64,000 nt of DNA from Simmondsia chinensis (taxonomy: Eukaryota; Streptophyta; Magnoliopsida; Caryophyllales; Simmondsiaceae). The notes beneath the pieces were generated by a model. That model saw nothing but the letters and a program-made list of their open reading frames with translations, searched no databases and was not told the DNA's origin. Positions within the stretch are counted from its first letter, which is position 1; each line of letters opens with the position of its first letter. The translations under genes were made by a program, and so were the position numbers. Where the stretch lies: positions 5,709,001-5,773,000 of the forward strand of contig JAGTTD010000015.1 of the NCBI GenBank assembly GCA_018398585.1, given 5' to 3'. Positions 9,498 through 21,859 of the stretch are shown here, piece by piece.

Positions 9498-12400
9498 TGA
9501 TACTTATAATCCAGTTCCAGGAGTGATGGAAGGGGTTCCCTCATCAAGAAACTATCAAGGAGGCTTTTCATCTAAGCTTATGGTATACGGTCCTATACAG
9601 TCTAGTTCGCTGTAACATTATTTCTCAAGCAATAAATATTTTCATGTTTCCGTCCATGTATGGGCTGCACATTCACATGATTACATCTAAATCATCGGCA
9701 GACTTCTCCTTTAGAATTTATTGCTGGATAAACTTCAGTACTTCATGATGCTATTATTGTAGAACAAGTTGTAGCATCTGCCAAGAACCTATAATTTTCG
9801 TTATATGTTAAAGCTTGTCTTCCTTGTGCTTCAGCTTCGTGATATTGTGGCCTGTTGTGCAGTAGGATATTCTACAGTTATGATTATAGAATCAACTCCT
9901 GGTTCATGACTGCTCATAACGGTACATTCGGTTGTATAGGGAACATGAGTTGCTTTTAAGGCAAAATGTTCTTGCAGTACAAATAGAGTGAAACCATCCA
10001 ATCATTTATTTTAAATGGTAGGGAAATATTAAAACAAGTATCAAAATCAGTCACCAGTTTCAAGGCATGTAGTGAATCATTTTTCCTAAGACTTATTTCA
10101 TGGATACCGAAATAGTCTAAGGGATACAATGAAACCCAAAAACAAAGTGAGTGTAAGAGCGTAGAGAGGATCGATAACCAAACTTAAAGAATCAGAGAAT
10201 GATATATATTTTTTTAAAGTATGTTATGATCTATCCTAATCATGAGAATGGAGGGAGTATTTATAGTTATTCAAGTGTCTTTTCATGAGAGGCACGTCCC
10301 TTTACGAAAAGACATGTCCTTCACGAAGAGACATACCTCTACACCTAAAAGACACTAAATCATCTTTTATTTATTTTGTGGGAAGTAAGTCTTATGTGTG
10401 GAGACATGTGTGGTTAGTCAAATGGACTTGTATGATTCAAAGGTTAGTCTATCATTATGCTCCGACTAATTGTGATGTGTCTTCACTAAGTGAGGGTTCA
10501 ATTGGAAGACACTCTCATTTATGCATAAAGACTTCCTTTATTCCTAGATGATACAATTTGTATGAGAACGTATGTATTTTGTATTTTGAAAATGGTGGGG
10601 GGTTGTTGGTGTATTTTCAAAATAAGTAAAAGATGGTTTGGTGTTTTTTAGGTGAAGAGGCGTGTCTCTTCATGAAGGGATGTATCCCTTCATGAAGACA
10701 ATTGAAAAGCTATAAATACCCCCTCCATTCTTAAGATTGAGATGAAAACATGACTTGAAAAATATCATTCTCTTATTCATTTAAGTCTCGGTTATCAATC
10801 CTCTCTACGCCCTTACTGTCACTTTGTTTTGGGTTTCATTGTATTTCTTAGACTATTTTGGTATCCATGAAATAAGTCTTAAGAAAAATGGTTAGCTACA
10901 TGCCTTGAAGCTAGTGACTGATTCCGATACCTGTTTTACATATTTCCCTTACATTAACATTGTTTTATAGTTTTTATCATGTAAACACACTTGTATTTCA
11001 GTTAGTGTATACAATATATATGCACAATGGAGGACATTATAGAAGTGCGAATTGCATAAGGTTCAATTGAGTGACAACTAACCCAAAATCAGTTTTGTAT
11101 CTGTCATTATGTTACTAGCAACCTTTATTTGAATCCAATCAAATATGTGATTGTTGATTCATTGCATTCTCAGTTTAACTCATAGAAAGGTTTGGTTGAG
11201 AATTGAATGCCTTATCTAGCACAAATGTGAAACCAAAGGAGATAAAATGTAGGACATAATATTTACAAGTCATTCGTCATAAAGGATCTGGATCTCATCA
11301 AATCCTCTGGTTTTGTAATTTGTTATACTCCCTAACTTTTTCTTATATGCCTGAATTTGGTGATTGATGGACAAAGTCGTAAGGTGAAAAAACAGTTTGT
11401 GTTGGATAGAGATGCAAATGAAGCTGCTAGCCTGATATGGGTCTTACTTCCTTATTATTTGAGTAAAATTAACTGATTCATACTAGATGTTAATTCGCCG
11501 AATTTGCACTTTACTCATTTTAGTCATCAACTTGCAGCTGGAGTTTCATTTTCCTTGGTAGTGTGCTTGATGCATGAACATGAATGATCAGATATTTTGT
11601 ACATGATGTAGGCTAAGGACTTGAGTCTTGCTGCTGCATCTGCAAAAGAGACTGGCGCCAATGTGCCTCTGACATCCCATGCACTTGACATGTAAGATCT
11701 TTGCCTTCACATCTGAAAGTTTGTTGCTTTATGGCCCCGTTTGGTTCTAGGCATTTGGTTTGTTGTCACAGTCATAGTGTCGTGAAAGAAGGGTGTGATA
11801 GGTTTTACATAACAAGCCATGGCTATCACTTTGGTTTTTTGAAAGAATGTAAGTTGTTTTTGGGTCTTATGTTTGCAAAACTATGAAGGAATAGCCATAC
11901 AATCATTAATGTTATATAATTTTGATAGTTTTAACACAAACACATTTATAAAATGTTCTAGTAAATAACATGCACTTTAAATGCATTGTGGAGGCCATTA
12001 GAAAGGTTATATGTATTGTCCGATTGCATGAGGGTAGTTCAAATTCTATTATGTAACAACCTTTATTTGATTCCGTGATTCAAGTTATGACATTGTCCTT
12101 GTGGAAAACATATCTTCTTACTACTTTCTTTAACTAAAAGTTTCTCTTTTCAAGGTTTTCTTTTGTCTAGTTTCAAAAATTAATTGTATGGCATAACTTT
12201 ATACAAGATTGGAATTTAGCACATTTGAGGTTGGACTGTAATAAGAAGAGTATAAGGCTTGGGGTGGGTTGGGAGGAGCTGTGCCAACTTCTCCATGCGG
12301 TTGGGGGGACATCCTCGACGAATTACCACTACTCATTCATGTAAACGAACAATAACAATGAAGTGGATTGGAGGATGACTTCTTCCAAACGGCATAGAGC

Positions 12401-15400
12401 TTAAACTTCCGGTTTCACCTATTTGGAAAAGACAAATATCTACGTGGCGGTTTAGCTGCGATTGATTTATTAAATTAGAGATAAATACCGGACATTTTTT
12501 AATCAACTTAGTAGGAGTGGAACGGGGAACACCCACTGCATTACGTTTATGACACCCCATCTTTGCAATCCCCTAGAGGGCCAAAAGAATTTGCAAACCT
12601 GCGCATACGTACACTTGTTGGAGGGAGCTCAAGGGGGAGAAGTATGAGGTATACAAGGAAAGAGTGGAGGCCAAACTCAGGGAGGACTTCGAGGGTGATA
12701 CAAACCAGATGTGGAGCCACCTGGCCCAAAAGATGAGAGGACTGGCACGGGAAGTTCTCGGCACGTCAAAGGGAAGGGTACCAAGCAACAGAGAATCCTG
12801 GTGGTGGGGTGACGAGGTCCAAGAGAAGATTAAGGCGAAATGAGTTTGTTTCAGAGAGTGGGACCATAGCAGGGATGAGGATAAGCGACAGCGGTATATT
12901 CAAGCCAGGAGAGAAGCAAAGCGAGCAGTCAGAGAAGCACAATCAAGAGCTTATGAGGACTTCTACAAAAAGATGGAGACCAAGGAGGGTGCGAGGGACT
13001 TATATAGAATCGCCAAAGCTAGAGAAAGGAAGACCAGAGACTTGGACAGAGTTCAATGCATAAGAGGGGAGGATGGACAGGTACTCGTGGACAGGCATCT
13101 AATCAAGGCTAGGTGGAAAATGTACTGCCAAGAGTTGTTCAACGAACAAGGAGGGACAGAGATATCCTTAGGTGATCTTCAAACATCTGAGGTGCATCAA
13201 AACCACTGCAACTATAGGCAAATTAGCCTCGATGAAGTCAAGGAAGCCCTGAGATCCATGAGAAGGGGTCAAGCAGTTGGCCCAGATGGCATACCCATAG
13301 AAGTATGGAATGTCTTGGACAAAAGGGCGTCAGTTGGCTGACTAAACTATTTAACCAAATCCTCCAGGGAGACAAGATGCCTGAGGAATGGAGGAAGAGC
13401 ATATTGATTCCGGTATATAAGAACAAAGGCGACATTCAGAGTTGTGCCAACTATCGGGGTATCAAACTAATGTGCCACACTCTGAAGCTCTGGGAACGGG
13501 TCATAGAGAGGAGGTTAAGGCAACTGACTGAGGTGTCCGAGAACCAGTTCGGATTTATGCTCGGGAGATCAACAATAGAAGCCATCCACATCCTAAGGCG
13601 AACGATAGAGCAATGTAGGGAGAGACAAAAGGACCTTCATATGGTTTTCATTGATTTAGAGAAGGCATATGATAGAGTGCCAAGGGAGGTCCTTTGGAGA
13701 GTTTTGGACAGGAAAGGCATCCCTGTACTATACATCCGAGCTATTAAAGACATGTATGAAGAGGCACAGACTATGGTGCGTACAGTGGATGGGGAGACAG
13801 ACGCCTTCCCGATAACAGTAGGGGTTCACTAAGGGTCTGCTTTGAGCCCCTATCTGTTCATTCTGGTTATGGACGAGCTCACTAGGCACATCCAGGGATG
13901 TGTACCTTGGTGCATGCTTTTTGCAGATGACATAGTACTGGTGGGGGAGTCGCGGGATGAGATAAATGAGAAACTGGAACTGTGGAGAGGAGTTCTAGAG
14001 TCGAAGGGTTTACGACTAAGCAGAGCCAAGACCGAGCACATGGAACTAAAGTTCGATCCCTCTACCATGCCTAACCGGGAAGAAGTCAAGATTGGACATG
14101 AGGCCATATCGAAGAAGGAGAGATTCGGGTACTTGGGGTCCACGATACAACACAACGGCGAAGTGGACGAGGATGTCAGCTACAGGATCAAAGCGGGATG
14201 GCATAAGTGGAGGATGGCCTCCGCGGTACTTTGTGATAGGAAATTCCCTTTGAAGCTAAAGGGAAGATACTATAAGACGGTTGTGAGGCCAGCTATGGCG
14301 TATGGGGTGGAGTGCAGTGTGATGAAACAACAGCGCACACAGAAGATGAAGGTGGTGAAGATGCGAATGCTGAGGTGGATATGCGGACACACAAGGAAGG
14401 ATAGGATCAGAAATGACATCATAAGAGGCAAATTGGGCGTAGCCCCAATTGAAGATAAATTAAGGGAGCAACGTCTGAGGTGGTTCGGACATGTCAGAAG
14501 GAGACCCGACAACGCTCCAGTCAGGAGATGCGAACAGCCCCTTACTACATTAGGCAGAAGAGGCAGAGGCAGACCAAAGAAGAGATGGCTTGAGACGATC
14601 CGATAAGACCTTACCCACCTAAACCTTCGGGGAGGAGATGGCCTTAGATAGGGTCCAATGAAGGGCTAGCATAGTGGTATTAGATGATCCAGTTGGAGTA
14701 GGGTAGTCTTTGTGTCTACCTTATCTTAGTCTATACCTTATCTATCCCTATCTCATTCTCATTCTCTTTCTTTATCTCTTCTACCTCTATCTCTATCCTC
14801 TATCTTTATCCTTTTCTTTATCTCACCTTATCTGTTCGGTGCCTGTGCAGCATTTTTTTTTTTCTGGTGCCCATACTCATGCATTTTTTATGTTTCTCCT
14901 ATGCCAGGTCTTTGGCTGATTAATGCAGACCAACTTTTTAGGCTGGGGGTCTTCGGAAACAGCCTCCCTTCAGGGTAGCCCCCTGAAGGGGGAAGGCTGC
15001 GTACATCTACCCTCCCCAGACCCTGCTTTTGGCGGGAGCTCTTAGGGGCACTGGGTTTTTTTTTTTGTTGTTGTTGTTGTTGTTGTATTATCTTTGCAAT
15101 CCCCTGCTACCCTGTTTTAAAACAATGGTCTCATATACCTTTGTTGTGGTTGCCAGTTATGTACTTTTAGACGTGGAAAATGTTTGCTTTTTGTTATGGG
15201 TTAATTTCATCAGTGGAATCAAATTATGGTTTGCAATTAGGTTGCAGCTGTGATTGTGTTGTCGTGGAAATGGTGTTTCTTGATGTTGTATAACGGGTCA
15301 CTATAATGGTGCTGGATATGTTTATGGTAGTATAAGTTGCTTTTCTGTTGTGTGTTTGCTAAAATTTGAATGAATAGTCATACAATTATTAATATCAGAG

Positions 15401-15922
15401 GTCGAGATATAAAGTCAGCTCAAGCATGCCTCCAGTACCACCAAGTCCTGTAGGAATCATTTTCATTCATTCATCTATTTATAGTAAAAGACATATATGT
15501 TTATCATGGTTACCCTATGTTACCTAGATTTGAATATGACATTCCAATATATGTATGTCTCCAGAGGTCAAACTTTGTTATTTTCTAAAATTTCTTACTT
15601 TTTGTCTACTTTGTAGTGTCTAAATGTCATATACCAACTTTTGACCACTAGTGCGTAAATCGTAATGGAGAGTTAAAAGTACCATGTTTTACTGACTTGA
15701 TTGTCGACTCTTTGCAGTTGTTTATTGACAAAGAACCAATTATCCCAAAAATTTAAGCCGATTGGTAAAATCTCGTGAATGGTTTTATACTGTAACATTG
15801 ATAATGTTGTCAATAAAACATTAATTTGTTTGTGCAGATACAATAAACTGTGCGAGGAGGGCCACCAAGCAGAGGATTTTTCCTGTGTGTTCCGCTATTA
15901 TTTTGGTGGCAAGGATGAATGA
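9498..15922 (+). CDS. HIBADH: 3-hydroxyisobutyrate dehydrogenase, 3' exons (partial)
   Basis: This NAD-dependent mitochondrial enzyme of valine breakdown oxidises 3-hydroxyisobutyrate to methylmalonate semialdehyde. Three coding exons were read: 9498-9582 ([19 protein letters not shown], then GGFSSKLM), 11612-11691 ([20 protein letters not shown]) and 15838-15922 ([20 protein letters not shown], ending GGKDE and stop TGA). Borders are CAG/GTA-type, phases match across introns, and the KDL segment holds the family's catalytic Lys. Together they give about 83 C-terminal residues of a ~350 aa protein. The NAD-binding and substrate exons are absent from 1-9497. Either they lie left of the window beyond an intron longer than 9.4 kb, or the gene is truncated. 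The visible exons are intact. The last intron holds a LINE. Confidence 0.85.
10020..10950. repeat. inverted pair of LTR-like repeats
   Basis: The left arm (about 10020-10380) and right arm (about 10607-10950) are diverged reverse complements. Right-arm landmarks are GTGAAGAGGCGTGTCTCTTC, CTATAAATACCCCCTCCATT, ATCCTCTCTACGCCCTTAC, GGGTTTCATTGTATTTCTTA and CATGAAATAAGTCTTAAGAA. Each has an inverted counterpart on the left (for example GGAGGGAGTATTTATAG). The TATA box and a TGTTGGTG start near 10608 suggest LTRs, but no internal retrotransposon lies between them. The arms sit in a HIBADH intron. Confidence 0.75.
12240..12558. other. unrecognised ORF region next to LINE
   Basis: A minus-strand frame (12333-12560) encodes about 75 residues including [20 protein letters not shown] and [16 protein letters not shown] do not recognise it. 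It looks denser in coding-like composition than the surrounding intron and lies just outside the LINE target site. It could be an organelle or transposon fragment. Confidence 0.25.
12575..15089 (+). mobile_element. RTE-type LINE, 5'-truncated (copy 1)
   Basis: The perfect 16 bp direct repeat ATCTTTGCAATCCCCT flanks the element (12559-12574 and 15090-15105). The reverse transcriptase is readable over several frames: [15 protein letters not shown] (about 12999), [54 protein letters not shown], then [12 protein letters not shown] with the FADD catalytic motif (about 13917), and C-terminal [12 protein letters not shown] stop at 13830-13832 (HQG changed to H-stop-G) and a frame change near 13310 kill it. 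No endonuclease domain remains, because the copy is truncated before it. The 3' end from about 14943 is the tail shared with the SINEs, closing in TTG repeats. It lies in the last HIBADH intron. Confidence 0.93.
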
Positions 15923-16263
15923 TGTCCCAAATACTCACGGTTGTATTAAATCCAAGGCAATATTCATTATTATCAAAGTACCTGTACTCTTTTAACTTTT
16001 CTAAGATACTCTAGCGATGACAAAAATTGCTTTGGATTTAACATCACACGATATTTATATGTATAATATTAAAAGAGCATGGTTTCTATCCCGTCATCTT
16101 GACTAAGCAAGGTCCAGCCCGAAGTTACTCGTAAACTTATGACACTTTCTTCTGTAAAAGTACTATCAAGGTTGAGTATTTGAGATATCACATCATTGTT
16201 CATATGTCATTTGAAGAACACAGACACCATTAGATTCTGAGTTGCTTTGTGGATTAAAGCCAC
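15923..16263 (+). other. HIBADH 3'UTR and downstream flank
   Basis: Sequence after the TGA, AT-rich with TATTAAA-like stretches and no further open frame. It presumably contains the 3'UTR and polyadenylation site; no single signal can be chosen with confidence. Confidence 0.4.
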
Positions 16264-16890
16264 TGTTAGGATATTATTGTCTCAAAATTGGATATTGATA
16301 AGATTTGGGTTATATTTGGCCAGGATAGGATCTGTTAATATTTGAGTGAGATTTAGTTACCTAATCAGATTGGGATGTGATTTGGAGTTTGAATGAGATT
16401 AGGGTATTTCATTTATAAAGTGGGCTTTTAGTGATGCTTAAAAAGATAAACCACAAGAGAAAGGAAAGACCTGTGGGTTTGTGGGATTTGTAAAGGGTTT
16501 CCAGGAGGGGGCACTCGCGTAGAGGAGAGAGTGAGATTTGTTTGTAAGTACTTTGATTGAGGGTTTAGTGAGATTTGTTTGTAAGTACTTTGATTGAGGG
16601 TTTGTGACTTTAGCTCTCAAAGAGTTGCATTGTGAGAAAGTTTGTAGTTTCCTCTGTCCAAAGCTACGTTAAGGGGGTTGTTGGCTTACTGTGCAAGAGC
16701 CACATTCGGGTCGAGAGATGTGAGATACCGTTTGGGGTTATAGTTACATATTGTAATTCCAAATTATAGTGGATGAGGCTTTGTGTCTCGTGGTTTTTCC
16801 TTTAGTTGAGAGACTTCAACGTAAATCTATGTTGATTATTTTGATTTTTTTACTTTCGTTGTGCTTGATTTGTGTTTTTTTTTCCCAACA
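16264..16890 (+). mobile_element. solo LTR (TGTTAGG...CCCAACA)
   Basis: This 627 bp segment starts TGTTAGGATATT and ends TTTCCCAACA, giving the TGTT...AACA ends expected of an LTR. The flanking 5-mers GCCAC (16259-16263) and GCCAT (16891-16895) match at 4 of 5. It includes a direct duplication of about 38 bp (GTGAGATTTGTTTGTAAGTA, repeated near 16530 and 16568). No internal region is attached, so it is a probable solo LTR. Confidence 0.65.
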
Positions 16891-18498
16891 GCCATCAATC
16901 CGAATCTAAATCTGTATCAATGACCGAGATTATTCAAGACCCATCTAGGCTTTGCTTCATGGCTAATTCAGCTCCAAGAAGATGGCCAGTGTGTTAGTAT
17001 TGTTGAATACGGTGAAAGCATCCGCATGGTGATTTGGGTCTTGCCTTCGTTATTCAAGGTTCACTCGTCAATTATGGCTTCTAAAAACCGAAAGGGTTTG
17101 TTTGTTATAGTTTTCTATTTATAGTTTTTGGGTTTGTGTTTTAAAAATAATTTTTTTCTTATTTTTAATTTTTTGTTTCCAATTGTCTGAAAATTAGGAA
17201 AAGAATACAATAATAATAAAAACAAATTCAATGCATGAAGGGCTCCTACCAAGCAAGGTTTCGGGGGTGAAACGTACGCAGTTTTACCCATACAGGATCC
17301 TACTATAAAGGGAGGCTATTTCTAAGGTCCCTCAACTTTAAAAGCAAAAATGAAACTTTCATTAAATTAAGTCAAACTCAAGTCAAATCAAATAAAGCGG
17401 TTCTAAAAATGCAAGCAACAGTAAAACATCAATAATAACAAACATTGGAGCCTAAAGGCATTGCAAACTAGCATAAACTTGGAAAAAGAATGCGAACAGA
17501 AAATCAAATACTAGAAAAACGAATCATTTTCGGAAGCTTTTTGGTTTATGCAAGAACAAAAAAACAAGTAGAAAATTACGTCAAATAGGTTGCATCAGTG
17601 TATGCAGTGGTCAAACTTCAGCAACGAGTTTACCTCGGGCTTTGGTTTTGTTTTTGGAACATGTTTTTCGTTTTAATTGCATAATTGTTTCTTTACATGA
17701 TTGCATAGCAATAATTTAACATGTGCAATATTTAAATCAAGATGATGTTGCTGTTAAGGGTAAAAACTCCACATGTAAGAAAAAATATCAATCCCACGCA
17801 GGAGTTGTAGGAAAGAAAATATCAATTTATAAGTTTGGTGAGTTATCCACCTAATGTCAATTAGTTTTAGAATGGAACTCTACTTAGGCTTATATGTGGA
17901 TCTCATGTGTGCCAATTCCGTGGGTCGAGCGTTAACAGGTGCTAGCATAATATTTATTAAGACTGCTATTCTAATACTAAGCAAGTAGGTGATAAACAAA
18001 TTGATTACATTGAGAGGGTGATTGAACGGGAAGAGGAGGATGAAGATCATGGTATTCTTTATGCTCTCGTCCACGGATTTGCATACATTGATGCAACTTC
18101 AATCATGGAGTACGATGAATTTGATTTTCATTTTGATTCATAGGCGAAGTTACTGTTAGACAACATTATAATACGAAGAAAGAGTTTCATATTGACAAAA
18201 ATGCACGATTGCCTCATGAACAATGCTACCACCAGTGTGACAAAACTTTCAAGGGTGGTAACATATGATCTTCCTATCCGATTGATCCGTATCTGATCAA
18301 TTGGATACAGACCTAAACTCTTGCATTAAATAACCTGATTGATTGGATATACACTTGACCGATCGGATATTAACAGGATTGTGACAATTAACCACCTTTT
18401 CATAACAATTGTTTGATATAAACTTGTCCACTTACTAAAAGTTGGAAGCCGGAGGATGTAAAAAGGGGAAAGAGGGAACATGGGCTCATGGGCACGAC
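16891..18498. other. intergenic, transposon debris
   Basis: No gene seen. About 17236-17340 is a degenerate minus-strand copy of the shared LINE/SINE tail (GGGCTCCTACCAAGCA and ACGTACGCAGTTTTACCC on plus). About 17765-17905 resembles the LTR end of the TRIM-like element at 59.9 kb (CCACCTAATGTCAATTAGTT, then AGAATGGAACTC). The rest is AT-rich and unassigned. Confidence 0.5.
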
Positions 18499-19220
18499 TA
18501 GGGGTGTAATTGAGTCGAGTTGAGCTGAACCGAGTATCTCAGCACTTGAATCGAACTCGATTAACTACTCGGATGCTTGAACTTGCACTGGAACTCGATA
18601 AGAGTGATTAATTTTGCTCGAACTCGATAAGAGTAATTAATTTTGCTCGAACTTGAACTTGATTAACTATTTGAGTACTCGACTCAACTCGAGTACTCAT
18701 TTATTGTGTATATGAACGTTCAACAAATTAACTCCATTATACTCAAACATTAGCTATACTCAATTTGGATACTCAGTTATTGCTGACACTGTATTTTAAC
18801 ATTAACAACCATAAATCACTGATATATTAATACCAAATATGCTTCAAAACTTAAGTTTTAAAAAATACAAGCAAACTAAATACAACCAGTTCTAAGAAAC
18901 TCAAGGTTCTTTCACTCAACTATAAATGTAACATGCAATCTTTTACAAGAAATTCAAACTTCTTTCTTTCATTTTACTATTAATGTCACAAGCTATCCAT
19001 TTTAAAAGAAAATAATACACAAAATCTACTTCATACAAGTTGAGTACTAATTCGAGTATCGAGTAGAATATTTAATCGAGTATGGAGCCGAGTAATTTAC
19101 TACTCGACTTGTATTGATTTATTAATTAAGTAGCTTTTGATACTCGAACTCGATTAGTTCGAGCTCGAATTAAGTTTTATGCGAGCTACTCACTAGCGGT
19201 TCGAATCGTTTACACCCCTA
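18499..19220. mobile_element. hAT-like non-autonomous element
   Basis: The ends are TAGGGGTGTAA (18499) and TTTACACCCCTA (ending 19220). Flanking octamers GGCACGAC (18491-18498) and CGCACAAC (19221-19228) agree at 6 of 8. The sub-terminal regions carry repeated GAGTCGAG / CTCGAACTCG words. There is no transposase. TIR sequence and 8 bp duplication are typical of hAT. Confidence 0.8.
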
Positions 19221-19499
19221 CGCACAACAAAGAAGGTAACTTGAAGGAAAAGACAGGAAAAAAAGAAAGAAGGAAGAAAAAGGAAACAAGGAAGAAGAAA
19301 ACAACTAATAAAAAGGACAAAAGGCTAAAAAGGACGACCAAAAAAATAAGCCTAGACTTCAAGTCATGATATCATGATGTGCATGTCGCACTTGTTTTAA
19401 CATGAAGGCAGGACAATTTATAGGCATAAAAATATTATCCTTTTTATGAATTTATTTTAGATCTAAAAAGTAGGTGTTTGAAATAAAAAATTAAATTTG

Positions 19500-19930
19500 A
19501 GAACATCGAGCTGATAAAAGTCAATAGTTGGCTGAGTATGAGTTAAACATAAATAACTAAAAGCTCAAATCAAGGATTACCAAGTCAAGCTTAAGATCTA
19601 AAAGGATTATCAAGCTGTAATGGCCCATATGACTATTAAGTCTATGTTCATATGACTCTAAAGTCCAACCTAATCGATGTGAGCTCATTATCGAGCTGAG
19701 TTGAGCTTGTTAAAGTCGAGCTCCTATTTAAGCGAAGTTTACTATGGAGTCAAGCTCGCTATAAAGTGGAGCTATTCGAGTTGCTATCTATTTATTATCA
19801 AACCATCGAGCTAATGTCAAGCTGTTAACGAGCACTATCAAAATTTAATTTATGAATGTTAACGAGTCGAGCACTCTCTTGTACGAGCTCGGCTCATTAG
19901 GTTTATCGAGCATGCATTGACTCTAAGTGA
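19500..19930. repeat. hAT-derived fragment rich in TCGAGCT words
   Basis: Many GAGCTCG / TCGAGCT words, plus AACGAGTCGAGCACTCTCTT, also found nearly identically near 42450 and 42840. Ends are not defined. Probably part of a hAT-like non-autonomous family. Confidence 0.5.
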
Positions 19931-20266
19931 TAAGCTATTGGGGCCCAAAAACGAATGTGAACAAGATGTAAGTCATTTATAAAAGTTAAATTGGCTTCCT
20001 CTTGATGGCTGTCCACGCTCTCTTCCTTATTTTGTTGCAATCATTGTTTTTCTTCCTGTTCTTGATTGTCTTTGCTGATGATGTAGTCTTTTAGTAATAG
20101 TTAATATTGAAATAATTTCATTTTTTTCCTTTTTTGAGGCTGTAATATTGTCTAGTTCTATCTTTTTGCTGCTGCACACTTTTATGCAGATTGGTTCAAA
20201 CCTCACTTTTACGTGTTTGAATGTACTATATAGTCATTATGGAAAAAAGTGAAATTGGAAACCTTA

Positions 20267-21792
20267 GGCTCCGTTTGTTTTGAGAGAAGTACTCTTTGTT
20301 GAAAAAATGATATAAGCTAAACATAAGTGTTATGGAAAAATAGTTTAACCGTGCCTGTTTACTGACTGTTTACCGCTACTAGCCATTTAAGGTCATTAAA
20401 ATTATGACCGTTGGAAATTAAATGACAATATAGCCGTTGAAATTTATTACGTCCATTTATAGCCGTTGGAATTCATTACAGTCGATGACTTAATGCTTGT
20501 TACCGTTTATAGCCGTTGGAATTCATTGCACCCAATTTTTTTAATGCTTGTTATTATTTTCTACGCTATATAAATGCCATTAGCTATAACAACCAAATAT
20601 ATACACTATCAGCCTCCCAGTCTCTCTCTCTCTCGGTTTTTTCTCTCTCCTAAAATTTGGGCAAAGTTCAAGACGCTCCTACCCTGTAATTAACGAGTGC
20701 ACGTTAAGAGTCGGATCGCATTAATCTTGGAGGATGGCCGCCGGTTATACTGTGTGCACGGGAATGGCGGCGAAATCGTCTTTTAGGATAGTGGCCTTTA
20801 CCACGGCGCGATATCATCGGTTTTGTAAGATCTTTCTAATTGCTCTCTCCTAGTTGCAATGTTCGTTGCTATGCTTGAAAATTGGTCAATTTCCTAACAA
20901 TTATTTGATTTTTATGTTTTGATAATTATTTCTGAATTTTTTGGAATTTTCTCAGTATTTTTCACTACAGCATTTCAGTATTCTCGCAATAATTTGTCTA
21001 GTATTTCACCGTTATTAGTCAATTTTTCTAACACTCTTCTCCCATAATATATTTTCTTTTGAAAAAGGTTTTCCATGGAAATGCAATTCTCATTGAGCTT
21101 TTCCGTTGTTTGTTTCACCGGAACTACATGTTCTCACATTACAATGTTCCTTATTTATTCTAGAGGAATTATCTTCTATGAATCATCTTATACCTAATCA
21201 TATAACAATATAAGTAGCAATATAATACATTTAAAATTATCTAGATTTTGTGTGGTTGTGAAACTATTACTAAAGTACCATGAGGTTTAATTATTTATCA
21301 CTTATCCTAACATTTTAATATATACAATAAGGTACTTGAAGTTGAATATTTTATCACTTAGGTACCATATATCAAAAAAATTTGATAATTTTTTATAAGA
21401 ATCTAACCAAATATAAAAGTGTTAATATAATGCATAATTATCCAAAAAAAATAATAATAAAATGCATAATTATAATAATATTTACGAAATATGTCAATAT
21501 TTTTAGTAAATTATGATAAAAAGTTCATCGCATGCTGATGTAAACTACCTAAATATGGCCAAAATTATTTTAGTGTGATCCATATTCGGATTGATGTATA
21601 TGTTCTAAATTCTTTAGATCACTTACAACGATGACTTTTTTTCTTTTAAAAGGAAAGTTATTTTCTCACATTTGAAGGAAAATATTTTTCAACTGAAAAT
21701 CCTTTTCGTTAAAAAAGACATGTCAAATAACAAAAAAAAAAAAAAAAAACAAATAATTCCTACAATTTAATTTTTGTCAAACAAACGGAGAC
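20267..21792. mobile_element. PIF/Harbinger-like non-autonomous element
   Basis: Terminal inverted repeats GGCTCCGTTTGTTT (20267) and the complement of GTCTCCGTTTGTTT (ending 21792) match at 13 of 14 and are flanked by TTA on both sides (20264-20266 and 21793-21795). A 3 bp TTA duplication is the PIF/Harbinger signature. The interior has three TAGCCGTTGGAATTCATT-type repeats (20450-20530), a TATAAATG box with CT-rich leader (about 20570-20660) and a half-copy of the MITE seen at 22.1 kb (21260-21420). No transposase is readable. Confidence 0.7.
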
Positions 21793-21859
21793 TTAATTAT
21801 TAAGAAAAGAACCACACAGAACAAAATTGTAGCGTGGAAATATGAGGAGGTGTGGAAAA

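Noticed and set aside
14710..14919. Hydrophobic plus-strand ORF after the LINE reverse transcriptase
   Set aside because: It lies in the T-rich 3' UTR of the LINE before the shared tail; a low-complexity Leu/Tyr/Ser string.
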